Source: Drosophila persimilis
Lineage: Eukaryota; Arthropoda; Insecta; Diptera; Drosophilidae
Reading direction: 5' to 3'
DNA length: 64,000 nt
Assembly: GCF_003286085.1 (NCBI RefSeq)
Contig: NW_020825345.1
Location: forward strand, 1,178,001-1,242,000
Under the pieces are notes generated by a model. The model searched no databases. It saw nothing but the letters and a program-made list of their open reading frames with translations, and was not told where the DNA came from. Of the stretch, positions 34,901-48,600 are shown in pieces. The position numbers were made by a program, and so were the translations under genes. The number at the start of each line of letters is the position of its first letter. The first letter of the stretch is position 1.

Positions 34901-37900
34901 CCAGAGTTTTCCCCTGACCACGCACCAACCTTGTCACAGTTACACTTTGGAGTTCTCATTGGCCCGAGAGTCACGCCTCTCAACGCCCACCCACACACCA
35001 CAAAAGCCATAAAGACTTGGCGTTTCGTTGGCGTTAATTGTCACAGCTCGTAAATTAATTATGGCATAATATAACTATGGCACAAACACACACCACTCCC
35101 AGTAGTGGCTGTGGGGTGGTGGCTGTCCAGCATTGGATTTGCATTATGGGGCAGACGTGGATGCCACCTTCAAATCGCAGTCAACGCTAATTGCTTGTGG
35201 CGGGCACTCGGCGTTCTTGCTCTGTTTCTTTTGAGGTGCTTTCAATTAGCGGCTCATTGCCCATCGCACCACACTCGTACATACTTGTGTCCATTGATTT
35301 TGCAGATTTCAAAGGCGAATCTCTGGAGTCTGCCCTCGAAAAGTGCGAGCTTGAGCAGCGGTTTGAGTTGGGGAGAAGTGGAGCAGAGCAGAGCAGCTCA
35401 ATGGATCGATGGATGAGTGTGAATCCATAATGGAGAAGTATCTGTCATTGAGCGTACGAGTGCGAGTGGACTGGGAGTACATATCTGATGGAGCCTCTTC
35501 GCTATAAGAGAATTAACCCACATTACTCTTTTTCCACCCATAATCCCCCATCATTACTTATTCAATCTTTGTGGAGCCTGGCCAGCAGTATCATCTCCAC
35601 ATTCGCCTGTCACCTGTCACCACCCACAGAGTCTCACACAGCACACCCATCGCACGCCTTGGCTCGATGGCACGATGGCACGATGGCACTTTGGTTCAGG
35701 TCAACATCATCCATTACACACGTTCCATGTCCGGACCAGGCCCATTCAGGGGAGCCAACATAAATAAGTGGAGCATTGCTGGCCTAAGCTGAAACTTTTT
35801 CCCATCGCTGCTGCTGCTGTTGCTGCTGCCAGCTAAAAGCATCTTAAGTGATTTAGTGCAGCCAAATGACGAGCAGAGTGGCGGGGAGCGGAGCAGAGGC
35901 GGAAGAGGGCCAAGAGTGGGCCAAGAAAGAGAGAAAGATGGGAGTAGGGGGGGAGCAAACTCGTTTAGGCCATAGCCAGAACCATAGCCAGGGCATCCGC
36001 ATACAAGTGCGGTTCAAGCCAAGCCAAGCTCCCACTTCTGGCCAGGGGGAAAAGGATTTGGGTCACCAAAATCTGTGGCAGCACCATCAGCAGCAGCAGC
36101 AGCAGCCGTAAAGTGGCCAAATGTTGCCCGCATTTAGCTTACTTTTCCTACCCCTCCACCCCCAACCACCGTCTCTCCCTCGGACTGGAGCAGCGGCCAT
36201 TAGCATGCGAAGAGAGGGCCAACTGGCGGAGCGCTCCAGCAACACATACATACATACATCCATATGTACGATTATGTGGATGGATATACATATAATGTAT
36301 AGTTGATATTTTTTTGGGCTTTAGCGTGCGCATGAATGGCCCTGCCCTGCCCTGTCCCCGACCCCGTGCCTCTGCTGTTGCCGCTTCTGCTGTTGCTGCT
36401 GCCTGACCTCGTTTGAGGTCGTTCGTTCACCTGTCGTCGCTGCCTGCACTTTATGCACTCTACATTTGCATGACTGCATGGGAGTATCAGTGTGAGTGTG
36501 TGTCTGTGAGAGCTGGAGAGTATGTGTGTGTTTACCCAGTTACGAAATTGTCCAAAATGCTGCGGCTTACTGCCGGGTGAAAGTTTGTTGTTTGTTTGCC
36601 GCTCGCCGTTCGACGAATACAAAAAACAAGGAAAAGAATTACAGAGTTGAGGAGTCTTTCGTGGATACCCTAATAAAAGACAGAATATGAGGGAAATACC
36701 ATTTTATCTGATCAGCAGCTCTTAAAATGTTTTAAATCTCCAATGGTGTTTCTCCTCATGCATATATATTCCCGATAAAGTTTAACGAAAGTTCTTTTAA
36801 CAGGGGGGATCCTCGTTGTATTTGAAGTCTACATTTTTAGAGATATTTCCCGGAATTTCAATTAGTTCAAATCAAAAAGTGTATTGGGGTTTCGTTGTGT
36901 CGCAGACTAAATAGCTCTAGCCGCTTCTTTTGTTTGTTTTTTTGTGTTCCATATGCACCTGGGTGTGCCTGTGTGTGTGTGTGTGTGTATGTGTGTGAGT
37001 CGGAGTATCTGGAACAGCTAAAATTGTTAGTTGCGTGCTAAATTTGTTGCTTTATGCCGGCGGCAGCGGCAGCGGCAGCAACAACAAGTCACACGCAGCC
37101 ACCGCCCACCCGCTAGGGGCGAAAACCAGCAACAACTAAAACTAAAACTAACAACCAACAAAATTGTGTCATGCAATTTGCGTAAATTATCGCAATGCTG
37201 TTTGCTGCGGCTGCTTGTTGGCTGTTGAATGTTGCCAGTGCATTAGGACAATTGCAGTCTAATGACCGTTGAAATGAGAATTGTTCAGCCTCGATTTGCC
37301 GTGACACATATTTATTGAATTTGACTGGATTAGATTGGATTGTAAATGGGATTTACAGTGGATCAAGCTAATCCTGATTGATCGGACAGTTCCTGACATT
37401 ATATGGGTAATCACACACGAATTTTTCCCGGTCGAACCACATCCCCAGCTCGCAGAAACCCAGCATGGGGCAGTCCTCCACGCAGGTCCAGAATAAGCGG
37501 CAGTGCTGGCCATGGGGCAGGATCTGGCCATGGAAGCTGCAGTTCACCTCCTTATTGGTGCAGCCAGCTGGTGTAACTGGGTCTCCTGGATTTCCTGTAT
37601 TTGTACAATCTCTGCGAGGACACGTTCCAGGCACACAGGCACTGAGACTGCTGTCGAAGATCTCCCCCTTGCTGCAATTCATCTTCTGTACGACGTCCAG
37701 TCCGCAGTAGATGTACCCTGAACAGTCATCGCAGTCGGGCAGCAGATCGCCCACCTGATGGTCCTTGCAAATGCAAAATATATCCAAATTGACCCCATCC
37801 TTGTTGGAGCATTTAGGGGGCTTTGCTGGGTGCATTGGAAATAGAACGCTATTTGTACAATCTCTGCGAGGACACGTTCCAGGCACACAGGCACTGAGCC

Positions 37901-40900
37901 TGCTGTCGAAGATCTCCCCCTGGCTGCATTTCAACTTCTGTATGACGTCCAGGCCGCAGTAGATGTACCCTGAACAGTCATCGCAGTCGGGCAGCAGATC
38001 GCCCACCTGATGGTCCCTGCAAATGCAAAAAGAATCCGAATCGCAAGGAGGATAGTCCTGTTTTTGGGCCTGGCTCTGTACCGTGCAAATGAACAGGAGC
38101 ACGAGTCCCAAGTTTACTCGAACTGCAAAGGATATTCCTCGTAAAGAATTCGACTGATGCCCATCCTATCGATGCTTACCCGACTTCATGCTGTCTTTAA
38201 TGCGGATGGATCCGCACTGATTGGATGTGTGGAGAACTTAGGACATTTTATATGTTAAGGTGTTATGTAACTGCCTCTTTGTTGCCACTTGTGGACACTG
38301 CAATTGACCCCAATTCTAATGGTCCTAGCCATACTCGTATCGGACATTCCCTTGTCCCTAATCTTTCGACTTCAGCTTACGTTTGTTTTATAATATTCTG
38401 CAGCGATAGATATACGACAATATAAAGAGAGAGAGAGAGAGAGAGAAAACCGAGTTCATAAAATAAACACCATAAGGGGGGCCGCATACCCGCATACCAG
38501 CATTCCAAGCGCAGTCCAAAGAAATCCCCCAACAAATGACCCACAGTCCGGACCAAAGAGGCAAGCGGAGCACGTGTTCGCGTACATATTTGGGGCAGGG
38601 CAAACAGTCAGAATCAGAATCAGAATCAGAATATGAATAAAAAATCGGGTGAGAAATCAAAGGCAAACACTCGTCGCATAGTATGCAAATTTCGTACTGA
38701 CCTACTCCCATAAGAAAATCAAATGGATCCAAAACGAACCAAAAGCAAAGCAACGCAAAGCAAACCAAAAGAGGAGAAGAGAAGAAGGCATTAATATCCA
38801 AATTCCCAATTCAAATTGTGCAGAGAATTGTGAGAGATATAGAGATAAGCACAAATATTTATGCAAATCTCAAGAAGAGGGCGTCGATCTCGAGTCAATC
38901 AATCAGAATTTTGCTATGCTTTGCTTTGCTGGAGGGGGATCGATGGAGGTAGATGGATAGATGGATAGATGGAAGTTCTATTCTATGGCTAATTGCGAGC
39001 AATTAGCATGTTCTCTGTGCGGCTGGGAGAAAGGCTTTCCCCAAAAGCCCAAATCCCAAAGCCCGTAGCCCAAAGCCCGAAGTGTAAATGGGTAGCGACC
39101 CAACCGCACGCCACCCCACCCCACTCCATTGCTGGAGTGTTAAGAGGGGTAAAAAGCGCTAGAAATAGAAAATAGTTTTATTTTCTCTCTATTTTCTGAG
39201 TACATTGCCTCCCATCCATTCACATGCTCATCTAAGCTTCTGTCCCACCTTCTGCCCACTGCTCTACGCTTGCCCCTCCCCGTCACTACTCAGTGCTCCC
39301 CCCTCCTATGTGGAGTCTTCCCCCTTCTCCCAGACTCAAATGTATCTACGTATACATAATTCACTTAAGCGGGCTCAACGAAGCGAGATGAATGACCTCA
39401 ATTTGAATAGTTGTCTCTCTCTGTCCGGCTGTCTCTCTGTTCATCTGTTCATCTGTCCCGCTGCCCAGCTGTCCAGCTGTCTATCTTTCCGCTTATGTGT
39501 CCGCTCGTCTGTCTGTTTGTCTGTCTGTCTATCTGTCTGTCTGTCTGTCCGTCTCTCCGCCTGCCTATCTGTTTTCTTCCATGACTGACTTTTTGGGTGC
39601 CATTTAAATCAACAAAAGCCACCGCCTACTTTTTTTGGACAATCTCTTTCGTAGTCTTTCACTTCTTTGAAGGCCTCTTTTCTTCTTGATTTTTTTTTTT
39701 ATTTTTATTTTTGATTGCATTCTTGTAAAATTATTCAAATGCTCTACAATTTTCGGGGCCAGTTTTCTCTTATTAAACACGCAGCAGCAGCACAGTTCCA
39801 AAAGCAAAGCGGGAATTGAGGTTATAATTATAACTGCCTCTGCTGCTGCCTCAACTGCTGAAAGGAGTGGCTGTCTGCCCCATAACCATCATCATGATCA
39901 TCATCACCATCATCATCATCATCATCATCACCATCACCATCACCATCATCGTTGTCGTCGCAGTCGCAGTCGCTGTCGCTGTCGTTGTTGTTGCTGCTGG
40001 CATCGTTTTTCTTTTTTATCTATTTGACACAATTCTCTGGGCAAAGTTGAGTTTGCTGTTGCCTCCGTTACTGCCTCCTGCCTCCTGCCTCCACGACTCT
40101 GGCTCTGTTCTGTCAGAGATTTCTGTTTAGTGACACAGTTTATATTACAGGGAGTCGAGAAGCGTTCTCCCCTTGTATTTTGACTACCTAATTAGATAGA
40201 AACGAAAAACGGAAAAACGGAAAATCCAGTTGCCTTCTGGCGCTATGGTGAGCGTGGTGTGGAAATTTGCAGAATTTTGTGGGGCAAGTCACAGACAGTG
40301 GGTGGCTTTACTGATTGAGTGGTTAGATCAAAGACAGCTTGAGGTTTCAGGTCAAAAGCAAAGCCCGCTTAATGGATAGAAATTTAGATAAATTGCCAGC
40401 GACAAGGCAGGGAGATTCATCAGACATCTGTAGAAAACAGGCAATAAACGTTTCAATTAAGCTGCAAATTAACGCAGATTATCGTCATCAGCAATCCACT
40501 GAGAAACATCAGTATTTATATGGATTTCAGCGAAATTACCAGATCATTAAACGTATCTTGAACCTGTTCCAAAAACCGCATTTACTTATTTAGTATTTCT
40601 GAATCAAAATCGAAATTGAAATGCGAATTGAGCATGCAAGTTTACCACCAACAACAGAAGCAAAAAAGAGGAAAAAGATAAAAACGATAATTAAATATGA
40701 AAAGCTGCCAAAAGCTCAGAATACGAGCATGAAAACCGTTCAACAGCCGGAAGCGAAAACGGGTCCCGGGCCAGCAGTGCGTATGAGTAATGCCGAACCA
40801 AGCCACTCGAGTTCGGGATCTTATCAAATATTTGTACTAAAATGTGCGGCTAAATTAAACAGCAAAACAACGGCAGTCACAGCCGCAGCAGAAGCAACAA

Positions 40901-43900
40901 AAAAGGCAGACGCCCAAAACAAAAAAAATACGAAAAAAACTAACGAAATAAAAGAAGCAAAATAGGTTTTCGATGCTCCAATTTGATAAGCGGCGAGCGA
41001 GCGCATTAGCAATTAGCGAATTAAATGCCAGCCCAGCGGCGAGCGCGCGTTTGTGCTATAAATGTTTCAATGAACTAAAAAAGCCTTCAGAAATACCCCT
41101 CATCCCACCATCCCACTATCCCAGTCTCTCGCTCTCCATACGCCCATCTATCTATCCATCTATCTATCTGGCTGTAGGAGCCTTAATAAAAAACAAACAA
41201 TTAAATTAGCCAAGAGGCAAACGTCAGGCAGGGCAGGCCGAAGACGAAGGCGAAGACAAAAATGCGAATAGACAGAGGAAAACTAGAACGCCGCCACATT
41301 TGTGGGATGCCAAACCACAGTACAGTGCCCGTAGATACAGTAGTCTGTCGAAGGGGCAGAGACAAGACGACGGTGGCATGACAGAGACAAGATACAGATA
41401 CAAGCGGGAGATGAGATCAATGCTCGCAGGCAGTCGTCCAATCGATCGTTGGATCATTGGATCGTTGGACGGCATGGGGATGGGTGATCGATCGTTAGGG
41501 CAGGCAGGGCCTGTGATTGATTGAATTAATAATACAAATTAACAGCGCCAAGTAGGTAAGATCAATGATCGACCAGAGCCAAGTGGCACGGCATGCAGTG
41601 GGTGCTACTCTTTGAGCAGCAGAAGCTGTCCGACTGTGTGCAGCGGTCACAACACCAGCGATACGGATCACAATAGTAGTGGGGGAGGATCTACTGTAAT
41701 TGAGTTGAAAGAATGTTTGGTTTCTTGTGATCATAAATAGAATTGATCACTGATCAGTGGTTTTTGATGATGATACAGCTTTGCGTCACTGATACGCGTT
41801 CGAGAAATATGTACATATAAATCCCCACAGATGATGGCAAGTCATCAGCACGGTCAATTTGATCATCCCTTGTTATCCTCATACCAGTATTCACATTCCC
41901 CCCCATCGAATCTCAACATAATCAGATCACTTAGTGGACCATCGATAGCGACCGTTTCCTGTCTGCTTTGCCCTGCTCTGCTCTCTGGCTCAGCATAATA
42001 AGATCAACATCAGATCCGTCACCATATTGTCAATGAAAGTCAACAAGAGTCGTTGTCTTCATTATGAGGAGGTCTCTCTCTCACACACACACACAGACAC
42101 CACACATTCGCACGATCATTGACCGGGAGGGACAGAGAGTTGCAAGCGCGTGAGTGATTTCTTTGCTCCTCTTCCTCTCTTGGTGCTGCTGCTTCTGCTG
42201 TTGCAGGAGTTTTCAGACACCAGACCCCAGGGCACTGGCCAATGGCTACGCTACTGATCGCAACAGCAGCAGAAGAGCATTGGAGCCAGCAGCAGCATCA
42301 GCAGCACCCTGCCCTGACATGACAGTGCGTTGAACTATAAACGTCGTTGTCGTTGTCGTTGTCGTTGAGGAGGATGCTCGTTCTTCGTTTTTGTACTCTT
42401 AAAGTGAGTAGTACGATTGTTAACATAGGTTTGTGGCGTCACTACATACACATATCCTTGCTCAAAGTTAATTTCTCTAGCCATGACAAGCTTCTTATAT
42501 GCCAAGCAGACTCTTAGTCGTAAAGGTATTTTGGTGTAACTACGTTTCAAGTACAGATCGGAACATATCGAATGAATTATTATGTGTGGCTTCCATAGAA
42601 CAATTGATCTTAAAGGGTATCAAGGCTTCGGACTGTCAAGAATTTCCCTCCCTTCTTGTTGTCTTTAAAGATCTCTTATGTGGCTGTTGTTGTTGCTGCT
42701 GTTGCTGTTTTTGTGGCATTTCATTCTTGATTTTGCTTTTGTGGCGCGTTGTTTGGCAACGTCATCGTCATTATCATCAACATCGCAACGGCAGCAGCAG
42801 CAGCAGCAGCAACAACAAACATCATTACGATGATTCCCAGCGTCATCATTATGCGAGAGTCTGGGGTTGAAGTTGTGAGTTTTTTTGTTCTCATTTTGCA
42901 ATATCATAATCAGCTACCCCCCGCTCTTCTGATCCCTCCCTCCCACTCCTTATCATCCTCTCGCTTTTTGCCTCTCCCAGCGCTCATTTAGCAATTCGAA
43001 TTTTGGATTCGGTGCAACGAACGCGAATTTTGTTGCTGTTTCTCTTTCTTTCTTATAAAATTTTTTTATTTTTTGTTCGTTTGTGTGTTTTCTGACTCTG
43101 TTTTTGGGCTTCTGCCCTCTCTTCTGTCCGCCGCTCCTTCCCCTGCACGATCTTCTTTGTGGATCAGCTGTGTGGAGCTCTGGAGGTCGATCCCTTTATG
43201 GGCTCTCTGCTTGCGGACTGCTAACAAAATGCACCGCTGGCGGTGCTTCACCCTTTGCAGTCGCCTTGCCGTCCGTCCGTATGTCTGTCTGTCCGTCTCT
43301 GCTCTGTCCGTTTTCCCCTCTGCTTTACGTCAGTCCATCTCCCTTTGCCCTGTTCTTTCTGTCTGTCTGCCTCTCCTCCCTCTACCCAGTGCTCTCTGGC
43401 CGTCCGTAAAGTGTCAATGCACTTGTTCTTGTTTCCACCACCGCCAGCAGCAGCAGCGGCAGCAGCAGCAGCAGCAGCAGCAGCGAATGTGTGTGCGATT
43501 GTGTGTTGCTGGCGTAGTGCGTGTGTGCTTGACTGCGTCGCCGTCGTCTTTACGTGCGTCGCCTCCTGCTGTTTGGGCATTGCCTCCCACCGCACTGTTC
43601 CTCTCTGCTCCTCTATGTTTTCCCTTTCTCCACTGGGCTCCCTCTGCATCTCCTCTCTCCCTCTGCTCCCTTATGCTTGGCTCTGCTCCACTCTCTACTC
43701 TCCTTCTCCTCTACCTCTTCTTTTCCTGCCATAGCACCCAGGTTGTTCAATCCTTTTTGCTTTCCGTTTTTCAAGCACTGTTCCCTCGCTGATGCGTCGC
43801 CCCGTCGTCGCACAGTGGGTCCTCTACCCGAAAAACAGTCAATAAATCAGAAAAGTGCTACCAAATGCTTATGATGGATACAATTTTAGATCTTCTGAAG

Positions 43901-45591
43901 CTGATCTATAAAGGTCTTAATGAACTTCGATGTTTATCTGCGAAAAGTTATCATAGAACAGCCGGGTAGTTCAATATCTATCGATGTTATAACTTTTCCC
44001 CAAAAATCCCCACTGTACGTCGCCTGCCTCGAGTGCCTTCCCAGTCTGCCCCTCTCTCTGTCTCCCCCCCCCCCCCCCCCCCCCACAGCCCACAGCCCTC
44101 TGGACGATGCTTCGGTCGTTGGACGTTCGCCCGTTCGTTCTCCGGCTCCCCCTTTGCCACTCCCCGACGACTGGCTGCTGCTGCCTTTGCACTTTGGTGC
44201 ATCCTTGTCTGGCGTTTGAACTTTTTTGTTGCTTTTGTGTGTGTATATGTATGGGTGTGTGTATGTGCAATCTTTGTTCGGCAGACGTCTGGGGCTCTGG
44301 CCAGCACTTGGTGTGTCTCTCTTTGTGTGTGTGTGTGTGTGTGTACTTTCCATGTGTGTGCATTGGCATTTGACTCCATTTAAAGTTTGTTTCGCTTTAT
44401 TTTGCAAATAAAATTAACTCCAGAAGGGGGGAGGGGTGGAAGCTGATGGGGGAAGTGAAGTGCAAGTGAAAATTGTTAAAGATGGAGTCAGTCCCGTGTC
44501 TCCTACTGATGGTGCCCCTCCAGCCACTTGAGGCATCTGCTAATGAGACAGAGACAGAGCCAGGTTACGCATAAATATGAAATGGTGCACACACACATTA
44601 GCTAAAGTGCAGGGTGGGGTCTGTCTTAGAACCTCCTTTGCCACCAAGAGGTTTCCGCGTGCAGGAGCCAGCTATGTGGGTTGTGCCTCATGCTGCAGAG
44701 TGCTTTAAATGGTCACAGGAGTGCCACAAAGAAGAGATTTGCATTATAAAGCTGTTCTAGTTCCATACATTCGGGGAATTTCATGAAAATTTAAATCAAA
44801 GTTTGAATCTTCTTCCACTTAAGTCCATATACATCAAATAGATACATATTTGCATCCGCTTCCATTCAAAATCTTTTCTAAAAAATCAACCAACAACTTT
44901 TTGGACACTGCCGCACGAAGAAGACATTTCCCAGCGACCCCGATCCGCCTGCGCTTAACGCTTTTAACCCACTTTAAACATGTCTGTCTGCTTTTGGGGC
45001 ACAGCCGAGTGGCAGTCGACAGTCGACAGTCGAGCGTCAGTCATTAGCCAGACAACGGCCACAAAAACCTCTATCTTCATCTCTTTCTCTATCGCATGTC
45101 TCATCAGCAGTCAGTGGAAGCGGACACAACGGACTGCTGTCTCAGCCTCTGCCCCAGCCCCAGCCTCTGTTTCTGCCACAACCTCTGCCCCTGCCCCTGC
45201 CCCTGCCCCTATCTGTGCCGCTGCCTCTGTCTCAGCTGAAAGCCATCAACAGCATTTAATAGGCTCATCAACACACAGAGCCTCGTCGTGGTAACTCCAC
45301 CTCAGAGAGAATCCGCACTCTGCCTCTCACACGCTGCCTCACCAACAGAAACCACCTGTGCAACATTTTAATACATTTTGTAATAAAAACAGACGTCATT
45401 AAAGAGGCGACTCCCCAAGTAACTGGCAAGATACGCTACGCTTCTCTGGCTCATGCTCCTCCACCTCTCAGCACCCCGCAGCACACCTTGCCACACCCAC
45501 TCCCACCGAAACAGTTACTGTCGACGCCCCTGTCCATTCAGCGTTTGGTTCTGTTCTGTTTAGCGCTTTGAATGGAAGACCCGAAGCCCCA

Positions 45592-45624
<33 letters not shown>

Positions 45625-48600
45625 CGAGCCGTCTCCATTTGTGGCAGGCCACATCCAGCCGTCAGTCATTCAACATTTTGTGCACTTATTAAGCAGATAT
45701 TTTGCGTGCTGCCTGGTTTCTTCATCATCATCAACATCATCACCATGCTGCGGTGGTTCTGCTCGCCTGCACCTTCCCTCACTTTGTGGCTGCGACTGTG
45801 AGGTGAGGGTGGTGTGTGATGGGGTGGTGTACCGCGGCGTTGCATTGCGTGGCGTGGCGTGGCGTGGCGTGTCGTGGCCAGGTTGCAAGTTCCCTCAATG
45901 TCTGGCCTGGCACTAGGTGTTCTCTCCATTTAGAGGTCACTTCTTTGGTGCTGTGCTGCACTTCCACTTTGTACTCGGATCTCCGAGTGTGTATCAGTTT
46001 CTGTCCAAGTACTTGTATATCTATATCTGTGCATCTGTGTATCGTATCTTGGCCTGCCAATGCAGCCAGGCGTATCATTCTGTGGCGGCTGCCATTCCAA
46101 ATCAAAACTAAAACAGTTTGCGGTATATTCTTGGCACAAAACTGTCAATTACGATGAGGGCTAACAAAACACACACAATCCCCGCTTGTATGTACAACAA
46201 ATGGTTTTGAAAGTTCTCCATTCTCGATTCTGTTTCGCCTTCGGTTCCATAGCTGAAATACCCTAAAACTCTCTGGGGATCATCTATTTATGTTGGTGTG
46301 CATGTGTGTGTGTACGTAAGTGGTGTATATAAGATATTTGCCAAATTGTTGACACATCAAATCCGAATCGTTCATCCATATAAGTTCATTAATGTCATCG
46401 GACAATAGCGACCCCGCCCATCAGCTCTCCAACTTATTTGCTAATGACAGCACACACACACACACACACGCACACAAAAAAGACCCAAGAGAAACGACAC
46501 AAAATAAAATAATAATGAATAAATAACAAGAAACACACACACACACACTCATGTGTAGAGTGAGATACAAATGTATCTGTGGCCATACAATGGCCACTCA
46601 TTCGTGGCGCAAAATACGAAGCAAATATGTGGGTCAATTTTGTAATAAACTAGACAAAAACAGCAACACCAACCACAACAACAACAACGACAAGAACTTG
46701 AACTGTTGCTGGGTCCAGGAATGGGAAAGGCTAATGGGAATGCTCACATGCGAAACGCAAAGCTTCCATGGGAGGAATCCTATAATAAGGGAGCCCGAAA
46801 CGGCAGAGGAATTTTTAGAAACAAAGTCTAATCTAGCAAAGGTATTCATCCGTAACTATTGCTTTATTATATAGGCTTATGATCTTGGCGATAAAAAAGA
46901 ATATTCTGCAAGTGGTAAATGTAGGAGTTTCATACCAAAATCTGAGGGAATGGATTGCATAGCAACAAATACGAGTAGATGGGATGAGAAGAGACCAGAG
47001 CCAGAATCGTAATGGAAATGGGGATTGGGAATTAGAGCTGACATCAAAGTCAGAGACCCGGGTAAACTGATTTTAGCCGATTTCTGGCGGCACTTGGGTT
47101 CTACTTGGCTTCTATCTTCCTGCAGCATCTCGCGTTCCCCTCTGTCCATCTGCGACCCAGAGAGTTCTGTGGCAGAGTCAATTACCCTGAGCTCTCGGGT
47201 AATTGGCCCCACTGCTGCGGCCCGACGTCTTAACTGTTAATGGGCGCTTGACTTGGCTTAACGGTAACAGAAGCCAGCAGCATGGCAGCATGGCAGTGTG
47301 GCAGCGTAGCAGAGCGGCTCCATGCCACATTTTGGTCAATGAGCTTCGGCCTCATCCGCGATGTATCTCATGGATACATATACATATTTTAGTGCTTGCC
47401 AGAGCTTGAGCTTCAGCTTGAGCTTCAGCTTCAGCTTGTGATGGTGATGGTGATGGAGCTTCGGCTTGTGCTAGTTTTGGATACCCCGGGTCTCGGCAGA
47501 TGATTTCATGCTTTTCAGATTTAATTGTTATTCATTTGGCTGCCCCAATCGTCGTCCGTTGTCCGCCGTCCGTCGTCCGTCGTCCGTCGTCTGTATGCTC
47601 GTCATTCGCTAGCATGCTACATGGCTCTCTTCTAGTTGTATTTGTTGTTTCGTTTTAGTTTCGTTTTTGGCTTTGGCCAAACCTTGAACCGCACGCGTTC
47701 GGTTTATTGGCCGCTTTTTTACTACAAATACCGTTCGTTCGCTTCGCTTCGCTTGGCTTGGCTTGGCTTCTCGACTGACTTCTGATGATGATGACGATAA
47801 AGTTTATCATCATCACCATCATAGTCATCGCTATAGTGTGGATTATTTGGCTGTATATACTATATACTCACTCATTCACGCTTAAGTGTGCGTGTGTGTG
47901 TGTGTGTATCCACCTGATAGGCCGAGGTGTGGGTGCTCCCTGCCATTAGCTGTTATCCCTGTCATGTCAGGGCGCTATCCCTGTTCCTACTTAACCCACT
48001 TTGCTTTTTGCTCTTCGTTGGTGTCGTTTTGTTTTTGTTTTGCTTTTCTTATTGCACATAATTTATTTATTGGTGTTTGTGAAATTTTCTTTCGGGCCTG
48101 GCCTTTTTTTGGGTACCCGAACGGGCATCCCGAACGGGAGTATGCGGAATGGCATCAACGATATGTCGCCCAAGGGATCATTTAATCAACTATTTCAATG
48201 AGATATCCGCGTTGCTTTTGAGGAATACTCGCCAGACCCCAAACGACCTTAGCCTGGACCTTTATAGGGCATCATTCTAGTCGATGCTTCGACCTCATCA
48301 TCGTTGGATTCGCCTAGAGCAAAAAGCTGAAAACGCACAAGGACAACATTTAATGTTAATGAACTCGGCAAACAAGTGCACGAGTATGGGTGCGAGAGTA
48401 TCTATCCATCTATCTATCTATCTATCTATCTATCTATGTATCTATGCGCGTGTGTCTGTGTATCTATGTATCTATGTATCTTTGTGTATTGTTTATATAG
48501 TTGCAAATTTGTCAACTATTTTATGCGAGGCCCCGACCGACCCATATGTACGACTCGACTCGCACACATAATAGATACAAATGTATTCATAGTCGGTCGG

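Noticed and set aside
40339-40965. Two Lys/Gln-rich plus-strand frames (84 and 114 codons)
   Set aside because: A-rich intronic sequence; no domain, no flanking splice sites that extend them.
43073-44407. Overlapping Cys/Ser/Leu-rich open frames on both strands
   Set aside because: Arise from CT-rich and CAG microsatellites in the Eip78C intron.
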